Of a DNA stretch of 64,000 nt, positions 11,656 through 22,899 are shown piece by piece. The stretch lies in NCBI GenBank assembly GCA_024803745.1, contig JANJXV010000020.1:22680777-22744776 (forward strand), written 5' to 3'. The notes under the pieces are model-generated. The model had not been told where the DNA came from and ran no database searches. It worked only from the letters and a program-made list of their open reading frames with translations. The position numbers and the translations under genes are program-made. The number at the start of each line of letters is the position of its first letter. Position 1 is the stretch's first letter. This stretch comes from Megascapheus bottae (taxonomy: Eukaryota; Chordata; Mammalia; Rodentia; Geomyidae).

Positions 11656-11711
11656 TGTCCTTATTTGCCCTGCCCTTCCTTGGTGGTTAGTCTGCCATAG
11701 GAGATATTCAG
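11656..11711. repeat. Inverted repeat arm 2 (donor)
   Basis: Begins tgtccttatttgccc and ends ggagatattcag, within otherwise unique sequence. The spacer between the arms is 312 bp. Confidence 0.97.
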
Positions 11712-13633
11712 GAAATATGCTGCCAATTCAGTCCACCTTTAGGGAAAGAGGAACTAGAGACCATGAGCTCTTATCTGGCCTTGCCAGGGAAATCTTAACC
11801 TCCTCTAAGCAGAAGAGCATAGTTCTACCTGGAAATACCTGCAGAAAAAATCACTTTATTCTTTTATGTACATTAAAAAGCATTGGTATAAGATATACAT
11901 TTTAACACCTCCCAGGTGTCTCTCTCAGGAAATTTATTCTCCTATTTGACATCAGTATTTTTTATGCCACAGCTTCCTCCCAAGAGAAGAGTTGCTGATT
12001 GGCGTTATCGCTCTTAAAAGTCTATATTTTTAATGGCCACCACTAAATCTTCTGGATCTAGCATTTTCTCCAGACACAATAAGCTCAAGTCCTTTATCTT
12101 TTCTGCATATATTGCATTTTCCAGTGCTTTGTGTCTGTCATGACTAGCTTCATGCAAATAAGAGTATTTTAGACACCAAGAGTGATAAAGGAAACAATAG
12201 GTAAAGTACTTTGGAAAGGGCTTAAAATCTTGTCTAAAGGGAGAGGGAAAATAAACATGTGAAATACATTGACACACTTAGCAGCATAGCTAAATAAATA
12301 CATAGCTAATTTTAGCTGAACAAATAGTGTTGAAGGAGTATGTGAGATGACTGTAGCCAAAGTTGTTGTTTTGAGAATAATGAAGTATGCTTGCAAGTCA
12401 GAAAGACACAGTAAGAAGAGACTGGAAATTCTCGTTGCTGCTTATTACTTGTGTTCACTGAAGTACTCATCTCTAGTAACTCACACATACTTTTAGGTAT
12501 ACATGTAGTCAGTTTGGTCAGATGACTAAGTACTCTACTTATCCAGTGGGATGCTCTGGCAAGAGGTTGCCAGCAGGATTTGGTTTGTAAATTTGTAAAT
12601 AATTCTTGTGTCCTGTCTACTTCGAATCATAGACATTTTAGTATTTTAGAACAGAGAGAAATATGTAAATAGTAAAACATGGCTAGTTCATTTATCCCTG
12701 TTAAAGATTATTTTAGTCACCTTCATTCTGAATTTTTCTCCAGATGGCCTGTTTTCCTGCAAACCACAGAAGAGGTAGGAGCTAATGGTGAAATCACTTT
12801 CCAGTCCATTTACTTGATTTACTGTGCGGCTGTTTCACAGCTCTACAGCCACATTGCTCTCATTTTACTTGATTTAAGGAAGTTCGTTATTAAGCAAGTA
12901 CCTTTCAAAAAGATTATTCCTTCCTTTCCACCACTCCTAAGTATCATCTTCTCCCACATCAGAGTATTGTGCCGTGTACCCTAACCCCAGAACACACTGA
13001 AAAACAATGTTCTAGTTTTCCTCTTATAAACATATGTGCTTGAGTCTTAGGGGGACTTGAGAGTCACCTCACAAATATATAGTATAAATATATTCATCCA
13101 CAATAATGAAACAATGATCTGTATACACAGTATCATATACTGGATTGAATCCTGTAACAGGAAAAGAAAACAACTGGTGAAATCTGAGTAAAGTCTGCTA
13201 GTTTACATAGTGGTCCATTGCTAAATCTTGATCAGTGTGCCTGGTTATGTAAGATGTAAGCATCAGAGTATAATAAGGATATGAGTACTTTATACATACA
13301 GACGCATTTAGACCGGAAGTCCATGGAAATGCACTAGTTATTTTCAGAGCTTACTTTTTCAAACATGAGAAAAATTGTAGAGCATCAAAGTGTACTTTTA
13401 GATAGCTATAGTTGGATAAACAAGGTAAATATAGTCTACTTCATCCATGCCCTGTCGGCTTCTTCAGTTTTCTTTCTCTTTGGTGCGGTTCTTTACACAT
13501 CTACCACTCCAGCTACATTTTTGTGCTAGTGTCTAAAGTGCCGTTAGCTCATTTTTACCTCCTGGTCTCAAATAGAAAACAAAAAAAGGGGAGAAACAAA
13601 GAGGTAGTAGGAGGGAGGGAGGAGAGAAGAGAG

Positions 13634-13637
<4 letters not shown>
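11712..13637. other. Unique non-coding stretch
   Basis: No repeat is recognised. Open stretches at 12,014-12,396 (-) and 12,679-12,984 (+) have no start context, splice sites or recognisable domains and look random. Confidence 0.5.

Positions 13638-13713
<76 letters not shown>
13638..13713. repeat. (CA)38 microsatellite
   Basis: An uninterrupted CA tract of about 76 bp, the longest in the window, preceded by a purine-rich gagaagagaggaaaa segment. Length polymorphism is likely. Confidence 0.98.
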
Positions 13714-13714
<1 letters not shown>

Positions 13715-13849
13715 AGTCACTGACTATATTGCTACTGACCTAGACAAGACCTTCATGCTATAGCCACATTAGATGATTAACTCAAACTTACCTCCCTCCA
13801 CGTCTAATCACAAGAATTTAGAAAGAGCACAGACTTTTGCATTTAGAAG

Positions 13850-14035
13850 GCCCTGGCCTTGAATCCCAGCTTTTTGTCCCTGGCACCTTAGTTTTTGCCT
13901 CTCAGTGTGTGTCCTCTTATGTAAAAGGGAGTTTATACTTAATGTGCAAGACTGTTATGAGAACTAAATGGAGTGATATATGTCCAATGCCATGTTCAAA
14001 CTGGGCACTTCTTATTGTCACTACAGCTTAGCACT
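13850..14035 (-). repeat. MIR SINE
   Basis: The antisense MIR order is preserved: a gccttgaatcccag end, the tcttatgtaaaagggag core and tgagaactaaatggagtgat. Ancient copy. Confidence 0.75.
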
Positions 14036-15419
14036 ATATGGTGACATGAGGAATAGGTCTCTTGATCAATCATTTGTGTGTGTGCGTGCACGTGTGTGGT
14101 GTTTATTGAAAGTATAGATTGATCATATCTTTTGATCTCTTTAAGGATCATGGACTATATTCCACAACATGGAGATTTACTGCTGGGAAGTCAAAGCCAC
14201 ATGGAAGAATTGCACATTTTCCCCGTATCCCAACTAGCTGCACTACATACAGTTGGGCTATAATTCCTGAAGGTGCATCCTTGCACTATAAGAATTGAAG
14301 AGAGCCCAATCTCAGGAACTATATTCTGTCTTCTAGAATATAATGCCCTTGTCACTTAGTCTGTTCCCATTCCTGTGGATGAAGCCATGTTTTTCAACAG
14401 AATTCTTCAGTGCTCCAAATTAGAGTATATGTAATCTAGTTTTGTGTGTGTTAAAGTCTTTGTCTAATTCAATACCCTTTTCTCAGTGGTCTGGTCATAA
14501 TGTCTGTAACATAGTATGTGCTTAATCATTATTGGATAGATGAACGATGAAGAAATTACTCTCTAGGATTTGACAACTAACTATCCCTTAATTGAAAAAC
14601 TGAATAACAAATCTCTCCACTAGTTAGACATTAGGCCAGGAAGTTCTAAACCTTGGTTATCCCAATCATTCATAAAGTTTTTTTTTTATTTTTTTGCCTC
14701 ACACTGACTTTTGGACTCTACCCATGCATTATTGCTGTTTCCCAAGCAATTATAAGACAGGCAGTCTTGAAATCTACATTTCAGAATTATGTTCCCTGTG
14801 CCTAAGTTTTATATTTCCACATTGGTATTATAATTATTAGTTTGTGTGTTTTTCCCTCACTTGACTTCTTGCTCTTTTGAACTCAGATACTGGGACTATC
14901 TTATTGATGATTGCCTTCCTAATATGAGACACAGTGCAGTTATAAATGTTAATTAAATAAATTGGTAGTTTCTTTTAAGATAGTTACATAGTACCACATA
15001 TGTAAAATGTGGTACCATGATGTACCATGCTAACACCATGAGGTTTGTTTGGGGTTTGACTATTATGTGTGGGTTTTCTTACCATCCACCCTCTGTCTAC
15101 TACTTTCTCATAGTGATTTTTTTCCTGTCCATTCACTGTCATCCAGATGCTGTAAGCTGACAGCAACCAAAGATACAGGACTTCATCAGGGATTCGAAAC
15201 AGAATATTTCATCCCATTATTTCCATCTGCTCCTGGGCTCTAGAAATTCCCATCATTATGCATTTAGGAGGATAGATCATTATTATGACATTCAATACCA
15301 GTGGCCCCATAATGAAATCCAAACATACAAAGACAAATATACAGGTTGCCACTGCAGTGCTTCTCAGTTTCAAAATCCATTAACTTAGGTATTCAGTATT
15401 CCAACTAGAAAGATGTTTA
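14036..15419. other. Unique non-coding stretch
   Basis: Contains an old L2-like 3' end near 14,480-14,545 (tgtctgtaacatagtatgtg, then gtgcttaatcatt). A hairpin-forming inverted repeat lies at 14,991-15,015 (gtaccacat / atgtggtac, 7-nt loop). Otherwise nothing is recognised. Confidence 0.5.
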
Positions 15420-15560
15420 GAGAGATCAAATTCAGTCACCCTTCTTATAGTGTCGAAGCTGAAGCCAGATGGGTTTGGGACTTGCCCAAGTTCATACAGC
15501 TTGTTAAGGACACAGCTACTATAAGAAACCAGATACTCTGGTCCTCAGTCTTGGACCACT
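15420..15560 (+). repeat. MIR-like SINE
   Basis: The segment gggacttgcccaagttcata followed by cagcttgttaaggacacagc matches the conserved MIR core. The flanks degrade quickly. Confidence 0.65.
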
Positions 15561-15847
15561 ATATAGTAATTAATATATACAAATATCCCTATATATATAC
15601 ATGTATATCATATGTACATTTATTAGATTATGTTAGAAGTGAAAAATCAATTTCTGAACTCCATTTTGGTATTTGTGTTAGAAAAATAGCAAGCAAAAGA
15701 TAGTATTACAAGTTTCTAACAGGGTTTGGAAGTAGGAGTCATGGTAGAAAAGTGGGAGGGCTGAGGAAAGGAATTCTTGAATGAGATTTTGCAGAAAATG
15801 TGTCTTATAAAATCCTACTTCTCTTGTGTGTCTGTCCTTGTTTTCAG

Positions 15848-15911
15848 AATTTTCCCCAGAGAATACCTTCTTCAGCAGATCCACCTGTACTCCCTGGCTG
15901 ACCTGCAGCAG
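15848..15911 (+). CDS. Candidate internal coding exon, product unknown
   Basis: A pyrimidine-rich tract ending ccttgttttcag precedes 64 bp that are GC-richer than their flanks, and CAG/gtaggt follows. One frame reads through as [20 protein letters not shown] plus a final Q. The first exon base completes a codon and the exon ends on a codon boundary. A second frame is also open. The composition (repeated CAG, CTG, ATC, TAC) is exon-like. I do not recognise the protein. No partner exon of matching phase is evident in the window, so a long intron, a lncRNA exon or chance all remain possible. Confidence 0.4.
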
Positions 15912-16184
15912 GTAGGTGGTAAGGGGCCATGCCACTTGTGTTTTCTTCCCGGGGATGTCTCTGGTCATGGTCTTGGTACCCAATCCTATCACCATATTGG
16001 TAAGTTTTCATCACACAATCTTGATACTTCAGCTAATTGATTCATTATTCTCTGATGGGAAAATTAAGTACTATTGCCGCTTCCTTCAAAAAGTTAAGCA
16101 CAGAGCTACATGGCCCAGTGATTATACTCCTAAGCATAAGCCCTAGAGAATTAAAAATATGTATCCACATGAAAACTTGTATAT

Positions 16185-16232
16185 GAAAGCAGGGCCAACC
16201 TGGACAGCATAGTAAGACCATAGTAAGACCAA
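16185..16232 (+). repeat. B1 fragment
   Basis: The short 7SL-like piece agggccaacctggacagcat, then a duplicated agtaagaccat, lies inside the L1 tail. Confidence 0.5.
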
Positions 16233-16562
16233 AACCAAATAATAAGCAAAACAGTATCAGTAATGCAAATGATGTGTGGATAAATGAAAGGTTGTTTTTA
16301 ACCATACAATAGAACTTGAGCCAGCCATAAAAGCAATAAAGTATTGATACATGCCTAATGTAGAAACCTTAAAATCATCATGCTGAGTGAAAGAGGACAG
16401 ATAGAAAAATGTGCGTATATGAAGACTCTACTTAAATAAAATGTCCAGAATAGGTAAATTCACCGAGGCAGAAAGTATCTTAGCGGTTGCTAGGATCTGT
16501 GGAAAGTGTAGGGATAAGGAGTGACCAATTGTGAATGGAAAGGAATTCCATAAAAGTGGAAT

Positions 16563-16752
16563 GGGCTGGGCTGGGAGTTTGGCCTAGTGGTAGAGTGCTT
16601 GCCTAGCAGGCACGAAGACCCGGGTTCGATTCCTTGGTACCACATACTTAGAAAAAGCCAGAAGTGGTGCTGAGGCTCAAGTGGTAGAGCTCTAGCCTTG
16701 AGAAAAATCCAAGGACAGTGCTCAGGCCCTGAGCTTAAGCCCAGGACTGGCA

Positions 16753-16777
<25 letters not shown>
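16563..16777 (+). repeat. IDL-Geo SINE, full length
   Basis: Intact A box (tggcctagtggtagagt), B box (gggttcgattcc), Geo monomer and a 26-bp A-tail followed by a G-rich end. The flanking cataaaagt on both sides is a likely target-site duplication within the L1. Confidence 0.95.
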
Positions 16778-16783
<6 letters not shown>

Positions 16784-16910
16784 TGGGATGGGGAAGGGGC
16801 ACTCATAAAAGTTTTCTGAAATTATGATGTGATGATTGTTGTACAACTTTGTGACTATACTACAATTCAATGGATTGTCTGTCTGTTTGTTTGTTTGTTT
16901 ATTTTTATTT

Positions 16911-17140
16911 AGTCAGTAGGTCATGGGGTTTGAACCAAGGGCCCAGGCTGTGTCCTTGAGCTTCTTCACTCAAGGCTAGCACTCTACCACTTTGAGCTAC
17001 AGCACCACTTCCATTTTTCTGGTAGTTCATTGGAGATAAGAGTCTCACAGGGACTTTATGCCCAGGTCAGCTTCCAATACCCAGTCCTCAGAAGTTAGCC
17101 TCCTCAGTAACTAAAATTACAAGCACCAGCCACCCAGCTG
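16911..17140 (-). repeat. B1-dID SINE
   Basis: Antisense dimer with gctagcactctaccactttg, then agttcattggagataagagt, then a 7SL head ending caccagccacccagctg. A (GTTT)n tract at 16,885-16,905 marks its tail. Confidence 0.9.
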
Positions 17141-17159
17141 ATTGTTTACTTTATTTGAA

Positions 17160-17495
17160 AAGGTGACTTTTGGGTCTTATGGTAACACATGTTTATAATC
17201 TCAGCTAAATGGGAGATGGAAGCATGAAAATTAAAATTCAAAGTCGATCTAGACAAAAAAAAAAATTAGGAAGATTCTACCTCAAAACTCAAGTTGGGCA
17301 TAGTGGTACATGTTTGTACTTTAAGCTAACAGGAGACAGATCTTGATCCTGGCAAAATGCAATACCCTTTCTGAAAAATAAAGCAAAATGGGCCAGAGGT
17401 ATGGCTCATATGGTAGAGTTCTTGCTTAGCAAGTGCAAAGCTGAGTTCAAACCCCAATACTGCCCCCCCAAAGAAAGAAATGAATGAATAAAAAT
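17160..17495 (+). repeat. Composite 7SL-7SL-ID SINE
   Basis: Three units in sense order: a degraded 7SL monomer (gggtcttatggtaacacatg) with an A-run at 17,255-17,265; a second 7SL monomer (gttgggcatagtggtacatg); then an ID element with A box (gtatggctcatatggtagag) and B box (gagttcaaaccccaa). Confidence 0.65.
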
Positions 17496-17570
17496 AAAAG
17501 GGTGAATTTTATGATATGTGAATTGTATTTCAATTTTTTAAGTGATAAGAAAAAAAAATGAGAAAGGCAG

Positions 17571-18129
17571 TAGTGAATACATTAAGCCATCTAAACAAGC
17601 CTAACACTTAGTAAAACGTAACATAGCATCTAAGAGTCAAAAATCATCTTTTTATGCTTTTATTAGTACTTGCACTTTTAATGATTGACCAATTTAGTCC
17701 CTGGAAGAAACCAAACTTTTGTGTGTTCTGTCCTAAGTTCTGGTATGTGGAGCTTTGGTTAATCATTTAAATCAACAACTCCCTCCCTCAGAAGCTGCTG
17801 GACACTAAAGCATTACTTTCTTTTCTAAATAGGCCATGCTTCTTTCAAGAGCCAATTACAGAAATAATTGTGACAACTTTCCAAGATCTCAAATGGCTGG
17901 GATTTAGTCCTCTTGTCTTCTTCCCCGGTTGTTTTAGCCAAAAGAAATGAGGTCAACTTTAAAACTGTGTCCATTGTCTTTCTGTCATTTTTTCAGACTT
18001 TAAAATACTTCTCAAAGCTTCTTGTGTATATCTTTTTAAAAAAAATATTTAAAATTAAGACTTTTGTGTTTTTCCCTCTGGAGATAGGAAAGTTATTTTA
18101 ATTAGAGAAGTTTGACAGAAAATGAGGGC
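17571..18129. other. Unique AT-rich stretch
   Basis: No repeat or coding segment recognised. Confidence 0.5.
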
Positions 18130-19120
18130 TCTAATTTCCACCTGTATGTCAAGTTTAAAACTATTTGCACAGATCACTTCCCATTAGCTCCTTCAGCCCT
18201 GCCACCCATTCCTGCACAGAAAAGCAGAGAGCTGCTGGCTAGGGTGCAAGGGGCTGCATTTTAATTACTGAATGTCATTCAGCAAGAAAGAAATGAGTTA
18301 AAACGTCTACTGTACATTTGTCTGTTTTCTAGCTGTCTGTCTGATCATAGTAATGCAGGGCCCAGCTCATTGCTTGAGAGGTCTGCTTAAAGATAGCAAG
18401 CATTTTGTAAATATAGTCTGAAATAGATGGATGGACTCTAAAGTGAATTCTCTGAGTAGTGCTAATATCAGATGAAGAGAAAAAATCAGAGTAATCCCAT
18501 ATTCGTTTTAGGGTATCAAAGTAGTACATCCAGTTGGAATAATAAAGCCTGCTTTTTAAAGCTTTCCCTGCTGTCTTTTTTCCTTTCTTTCTTTCTCCTT
18601 GTAACAATCTAACCATACATGCCACGCAGCTTTCTTGAGTTAGTGGCCGTGGGGCTCTTGGTAGGCTAGGCCATTAGTCCCCAGCCCCCTATAAGCAGCT
18701 TAATCAGTTTTCAGCCTGGGTAGTAAAGTGATAGAGGCAATCAACAGCTTATCAAATCCATTGTGGGCTGGGTGGCTAGAGCTCAATCCATCCATTTACT
18801 TAGCCCTTACTTAGCCCCTCACTGTAACCTGGTTCTTTGTGCCTGGCTTTCAGAGCCCCAAAGTTATCATATTTAGAGGAAGTTTAATTCAATTACTGTT
18901 TCTGCCTGAGGTGGGTTAAATTGGATTTCGTTTTTGATCTGACTGTATCTCGGTTATCAGCACTGAAGAACATCCTCTCCCCGCCCCCCCAGCCCATCTG
19001 CCTTTGCTTTCCATGTAAATATGAGCATGTTTTCCAGATCAGCTGGACACAGGGAGAAAGAAAAAAAATACTGTTGTGAAGGAGTACATCAAGGTCATAG
19101 GAACTTTTCCTAACTAGCCA
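18130..19120. promoter_or_regulatory. Candidate conserved non-coding block
   Basis: About 1 kb free of rodent repeats, with gcattttaattactgaatgt (18,259), ttcaattactg (18,888), tggttaaattgg-type and gtaaatatgagc (19,015) motifs of homeodomain and forkhead type. No open frame has splice support. Regulatory function is inference. Confidence 0.25.
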
Positions 19121-19579
19121 GCTTAGCCACCAGCCCTACATCATCTTACTCTTTCTCTGGCTGCTTTAGTTTTCTAGTAAATTACTTTCCCCTGTGAGAT
19201 TCCCCTTCTCATTCCTAAAGGCTTCTGTTAAAGCATACTATTCTGTCTTATAACTATAGAAGAGGAATTTTGGTGTCCATATTTTGCAGATGAAAGGAAG
19301 AGAAATTAAACCAGGTGATTGAAGTGTTACAGAATCTGAGCTACAGTAGCATGGTATTCTTCCTATATGCACAGATGCCTTTCTACAGATTTTTCTTACA
19401 GGAGTTTAATTTTTCCAGGATCTTTAATTTAAAACACAAAGTGCAGGCATCTTTCTTTCCAAAAAAGAGAAACACTGTGAAGAGATTTGTAATCAACACA
19501 TATAGTATACAAAGCACTGATAATATTAAAAGATGCTGAAAAGATTCTAATACCAGATAATTTTAAAATGCAACTTCTA
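19121..19579. other. Unique stretch
   Basis: Nothing recognised; a short + strand open stretch (19,315-19,539) is AT-rich and featureless. Confidence 0.5.
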
Positions 19580-19790
19580 GCCAGGCTCTAGTGGCTCACA
19601 CCTGTAATCCTAGCTATTCATGAGGCTGAGATCTGAGGATCACGGTTCAGAGCTAGCCCAGGCAAGAAAATTGGTGAGACTCCTATCTCCAATTAACCAT
19701 CAGAAAACTAGAAGTGGTCCTGTGGCTCAAAGTGGAAGAGCTCAGGCTTCAAGTTAAGACCTATAGTCCATGAGGTGTGGGGTGGGGGTG
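19580..19790 (+). repeat. B1-dID SINE
   Basis: Complete 7SL head (ggctcacacctgtaatccta) and dID with gtggctcaaagtggaagag. The end is altered into a G-rich gtggggtgggggtggggg tail. Confidence 0.92.
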
Positions 19791-19931
19791 GGGGTACAGA
19801 TATCTTTTCTCTGGGTTTGTGTTTATAAATAATAAGCTCTAAAGCTTTAGCAAATATACCCAGCCAACCAGTTGAAGATTTGAAGATTTCATGCTACCTT
19901 GATGCATCTTTTGTTACCTTCTAAATAATCC

Positions 19932-20129
19932 CCCCCCCTTTTTTGCCAGTCCTGGGCTTGGGCTCAGGGCCTGAGCACTGTCCTTGGACTTTCTCAAGGC
20001 TTAGCACTCTACCACTTGAGCCTCAGCACCACTTCCAGCTTTTTTCAATGTGTGTGGTACCGAGGAATCGAACCCAGGTCTTCGTGCATGCTAGGCAAGC
20101 ACTCTACCACTAGGCCAAACTCCCGGCCC
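19932..20129 (-). repeat. IDL-Geo SINE, full length
   Basis: Antisense copy with a short T tail after a C-run, Geo monomer, linker and ID-like head with B box (gaatcgaacccaggtcttcg). Little diverged. Confidence 0.95.
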
Positions 20130-21082
20130 CAGACAATCCCCCTTCTTATTTTTACTTACTGCTTCTTTACATGCATTTTCTCTTTGTGCACTTGGACAGG
20201 AGAAAACAAATAGCAAAGACTTTCTGTTTGCTGTAGGAGGTACAATCTCCCCAGCACACTGTCACCAGTTACTGGTTGATGAAAGCAAGTTATTGACAAA
20301 GGTTGTACTGATACTAAGTGCTCAGTTCTCTATTTTACCTGAGATTAAGTTGTTCTCTTAAGAATTACTGGCATGCACATTGAAAAGGTAGTGGTTGACC
20401 AGCACATATTCATAACATGACTAATCAACTGTTGGCATTTAGTGGTTAGGTAAGATAGAGCCAGGGGCACCTCTGGCCTAGAGCCAGAGCAAAGGAAAGG
20501 TCTCTCTAAAGGACAGAGCCACTCTAAACTCCAGGCGTTCAGAGGTACACTAGCTTGTTTCATTCACTTCCTAAGTTTGAGATTCTAGATAAATTTCTGT
20601 TCAGTAAAAAAGATTTTGTCCCAAAACAATCCCACATATTCAGCTCATGTACTTTGAATGCAAATCAACAGAATTTACTGTTAATTTTTTTCCCCAAAAG
20701 AACATTTATAGACAGTAAGTTTCAGGAGGTGTAAAATGCATGGTAGTTTGTTTTTGTTTTTGTTTTTGTTTTACTGTTTTTTAAGCAGATTCTTATAACA
20801 GATAAGAAGGCACTTACTGAGCAAATATAAACAAATGGGCGTGTATTCGTGCATATTTTTAATGCAAAAACTTCTTTCTATGTTTGAGAAGAAGAGGGAG
20901 AACAGAATCTGCGTGTTGTTATTTTCATCCGATCCAGCATGAAAATCCATGGGAAGGCTTTACAATAGCATTGCAATTAAATGATACATGAATGAGATTG
21001 CAGGAATAGTCTGTCCCCAAAGCCTGGGCTTCCCCCTTCTCCTGGTGAGACATGAGAGAGATCCCTTCCTTCTGCCCACTTG
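20130..21082. other. Unique stretch, SINE-free
   Basis: Contains a (GTTTTT)n-like tract at 20,746-20,772. Around 20,940-21,000 lies a conserved-looking segment (tagcattgcaattaaatgat). No exon seen. Confidence 0.45.
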
Positions 21083-21240
21083 ACTTTTTTTTTAATTAAA
21101 GAATTTATTAACATTGATTTTTATATCATATTTTAAATGACATGTTTAACAAACAAATATTCAAGAAGGGAATCTATATACAATCACTGGCATGTAGATT
21201 TTAGAACATAATTAAAATTAGACTGAGGGTTTGTATGTCA
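21083..21240 (-). mobile_element. Retroposon 3' end, probably L1
   Basis: Read on the - strand, it ends in ttaataaattctttaattaa plus an A-run: an AATAAA signal followed by a poly(A) tail. About 75 bp match the element at 39,872-39,999. The upstream boundary is not clear, and 21,240-21,380 may also belong. Confidence 0.55.
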
Positions 21241-21379
21241 GAGATACATATTAATCTATGTAATAAAACATTAAGTCTATAGAGTCATAAATTTTTATGT
21301 CTATGTAGTTGTGTTTATACTGATAAAGAAAAAAAAAGAAATAAAAGTTTCCAAATTTTACTAGTAGCCCACACTAGTA

Positions 21380-22269
21380 GGTATAAGTTACTGTTTGAAA
21401 GGTCTTAGGTGTTCTTATAGAGAAAATCAGAAGCCTGGTTTACTATGTCATTCCTTGTACTATGCAAATTGATAGAATTCTTCTGCTTGTTAAAAGAAAA
21501 GGTTAGATTGGGATTCTAAATTTTGACTAACAGTGTTTTTGTTACAAAACCTAAAATATTTGCCAAAGACGAACTCTTCTGATGATACTTGTAAATCAGG
21601 TATTGTTTTTATTTGTACATGAGCTATTGCCCGGGCCCATGGGAGATGACTGGTTAGAGTAGCCCCTTCCACTGCCTACTATCTCACCTCTCTCTTGGGA
21701 GCTGTTTGCCCACTACTTAACTTCCCTGGGCCCTAAAATATCCAAACTAGCCTCTATTTTAGGTTAAGGCCCAAGAGAAATTGATGATTACTTTGGCACA
21801 AATTCATTTGTCTTATTAATAAGCTGAAAATATGGCATGATATTTTAACAGAGACATTTCAGCAGATTGATTTCAATGAAAAGAAATAATAGAAAAGTCT
21901 GGAATGTGAAGTTGGAAAGTGGGAAGGTTGCCAAAGGGTAGACCCACAGGACTAGAGATTGAAGAAAAGAGAGTAGAAGACAAATAAACTACGCCCTTCA
22001 GAGTTGGCTGCCTTGGTCCCAAAGCCAGGAGCTGGCGTAACTCACACATCAGGTAACTGTCCGGTCAATCACGAGGTAGATGGATGATGCATCCATGTGT
22101 ACATGCATCCACATACTATTCTGAACTCACTAGTGCTCTCCCTAAAAGATGAGAAAACAGACATTAGCCCCTTAACAAAATTACAAATGCCTGCCTGTTG
22201 ATAGAACAAACTGAAAAATCTTTTAAATATCAGAGTCATGGTAAATTGTTTATGTTCTGAACTTCTGTT
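21380..22269. other. Unique stretch, SINE-free
   Basis: No repeats or exons recognised. Confidence 0.5.
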
Positions 22270-22380
22270 GTTGATACAGTGCCTCTCTATGTAGCTCAGC
22301 CTGGATTTGAATTAATAATTCTCCTGCTTTATCCACATGAGTGCTGGGATTACAGATACGCACTACCATGCCTGACTAAT
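22270..22380 (-). repeat. B1 SINE
   Basis: Antisense 7SL monomer with ctctctatgtagctcagcct and gagtgctgggattacagata. It is closer to the mouse-like B1 form than to the local B1-dID heads. Confidence 0.9.
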
Positions 22381-22899
22381 GTAAAATTTTCAATACTCAT
22401 TAAATATTCTTGAACAGCTAACTTTTCACTGAAGGTTTTACTAGTCCCTCTAAACATGGGGATTAGGAATTGTGTGACATAAATGTTTGTCGGAACTGAT
22501 TCTTGCAAAAATTAAAATGTGGTTCCTAGTGTGTTGTAGCTAGTGAGTAAGATCACGAAACGGCAATATCCAAAGCCTTTCAAGGCCATCCTTGAAGTCT
22601 TCTACAAGGATGCTATGTGAATTATTTGCCTGGCCTGTCCAGCACACAGACAGAGAATCAGAGAATGTCATTCTCTGTGGGTACTCTTCACAGAGTCAGC
22701 AGACAAAGGCCAGGCCTAAGTGGGCACCCAGCACAGCTGCCCTTTCACCAAAGCACTAACAGGTGATGACCTTTATTCACACACTGGTTGACATCTTTGA
22801 ATCCATAGCCCACAGGAGCACAGCGCCTCAGTGCCCACAACCAAGTCACCAGTCCCCAAGCCTCAGGAGCCTAAGGAACTTGTATTCATAGCCTCTCAG

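Larger units (their letters stand above)
16085..17570 (+). mobile_element. Old L1 (L1M-type) 3' end, multiply interrupted
   Basis: Sense L1M-like landmarks appear in order: cactcctaggtata-like (tatactcctaagcataagcc, 16,123), gaaaacttgtatatgaaagc (16,170), atgctgagtgaaagagg (16,380), aaatgtccagaataggtaaa (16,440), ggttgctaggatctg, gttgtacaactttgtgacta (16,838), and finally gggtgaattttatgatatgt (17,500). The interruptions are a B1 scrap, an IDL-Geo, an antisense B1-dID and a 7SL-7SL-ID element. The order of the pieces shows that the host element is the oldest. Confidence 0.8.

Noticed and set aside
14991..15015. 9-bp inverted repeat with 7-nt loop
   Set aside because: Short hairpins of this size are expected by chance; no flanking evidence of a terminator or miRNA.
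16490..16870. 126-codon open stretch on the - strand
   Set aside because: It is antisense to an IDL-Geo SINE and an old L1 tail.
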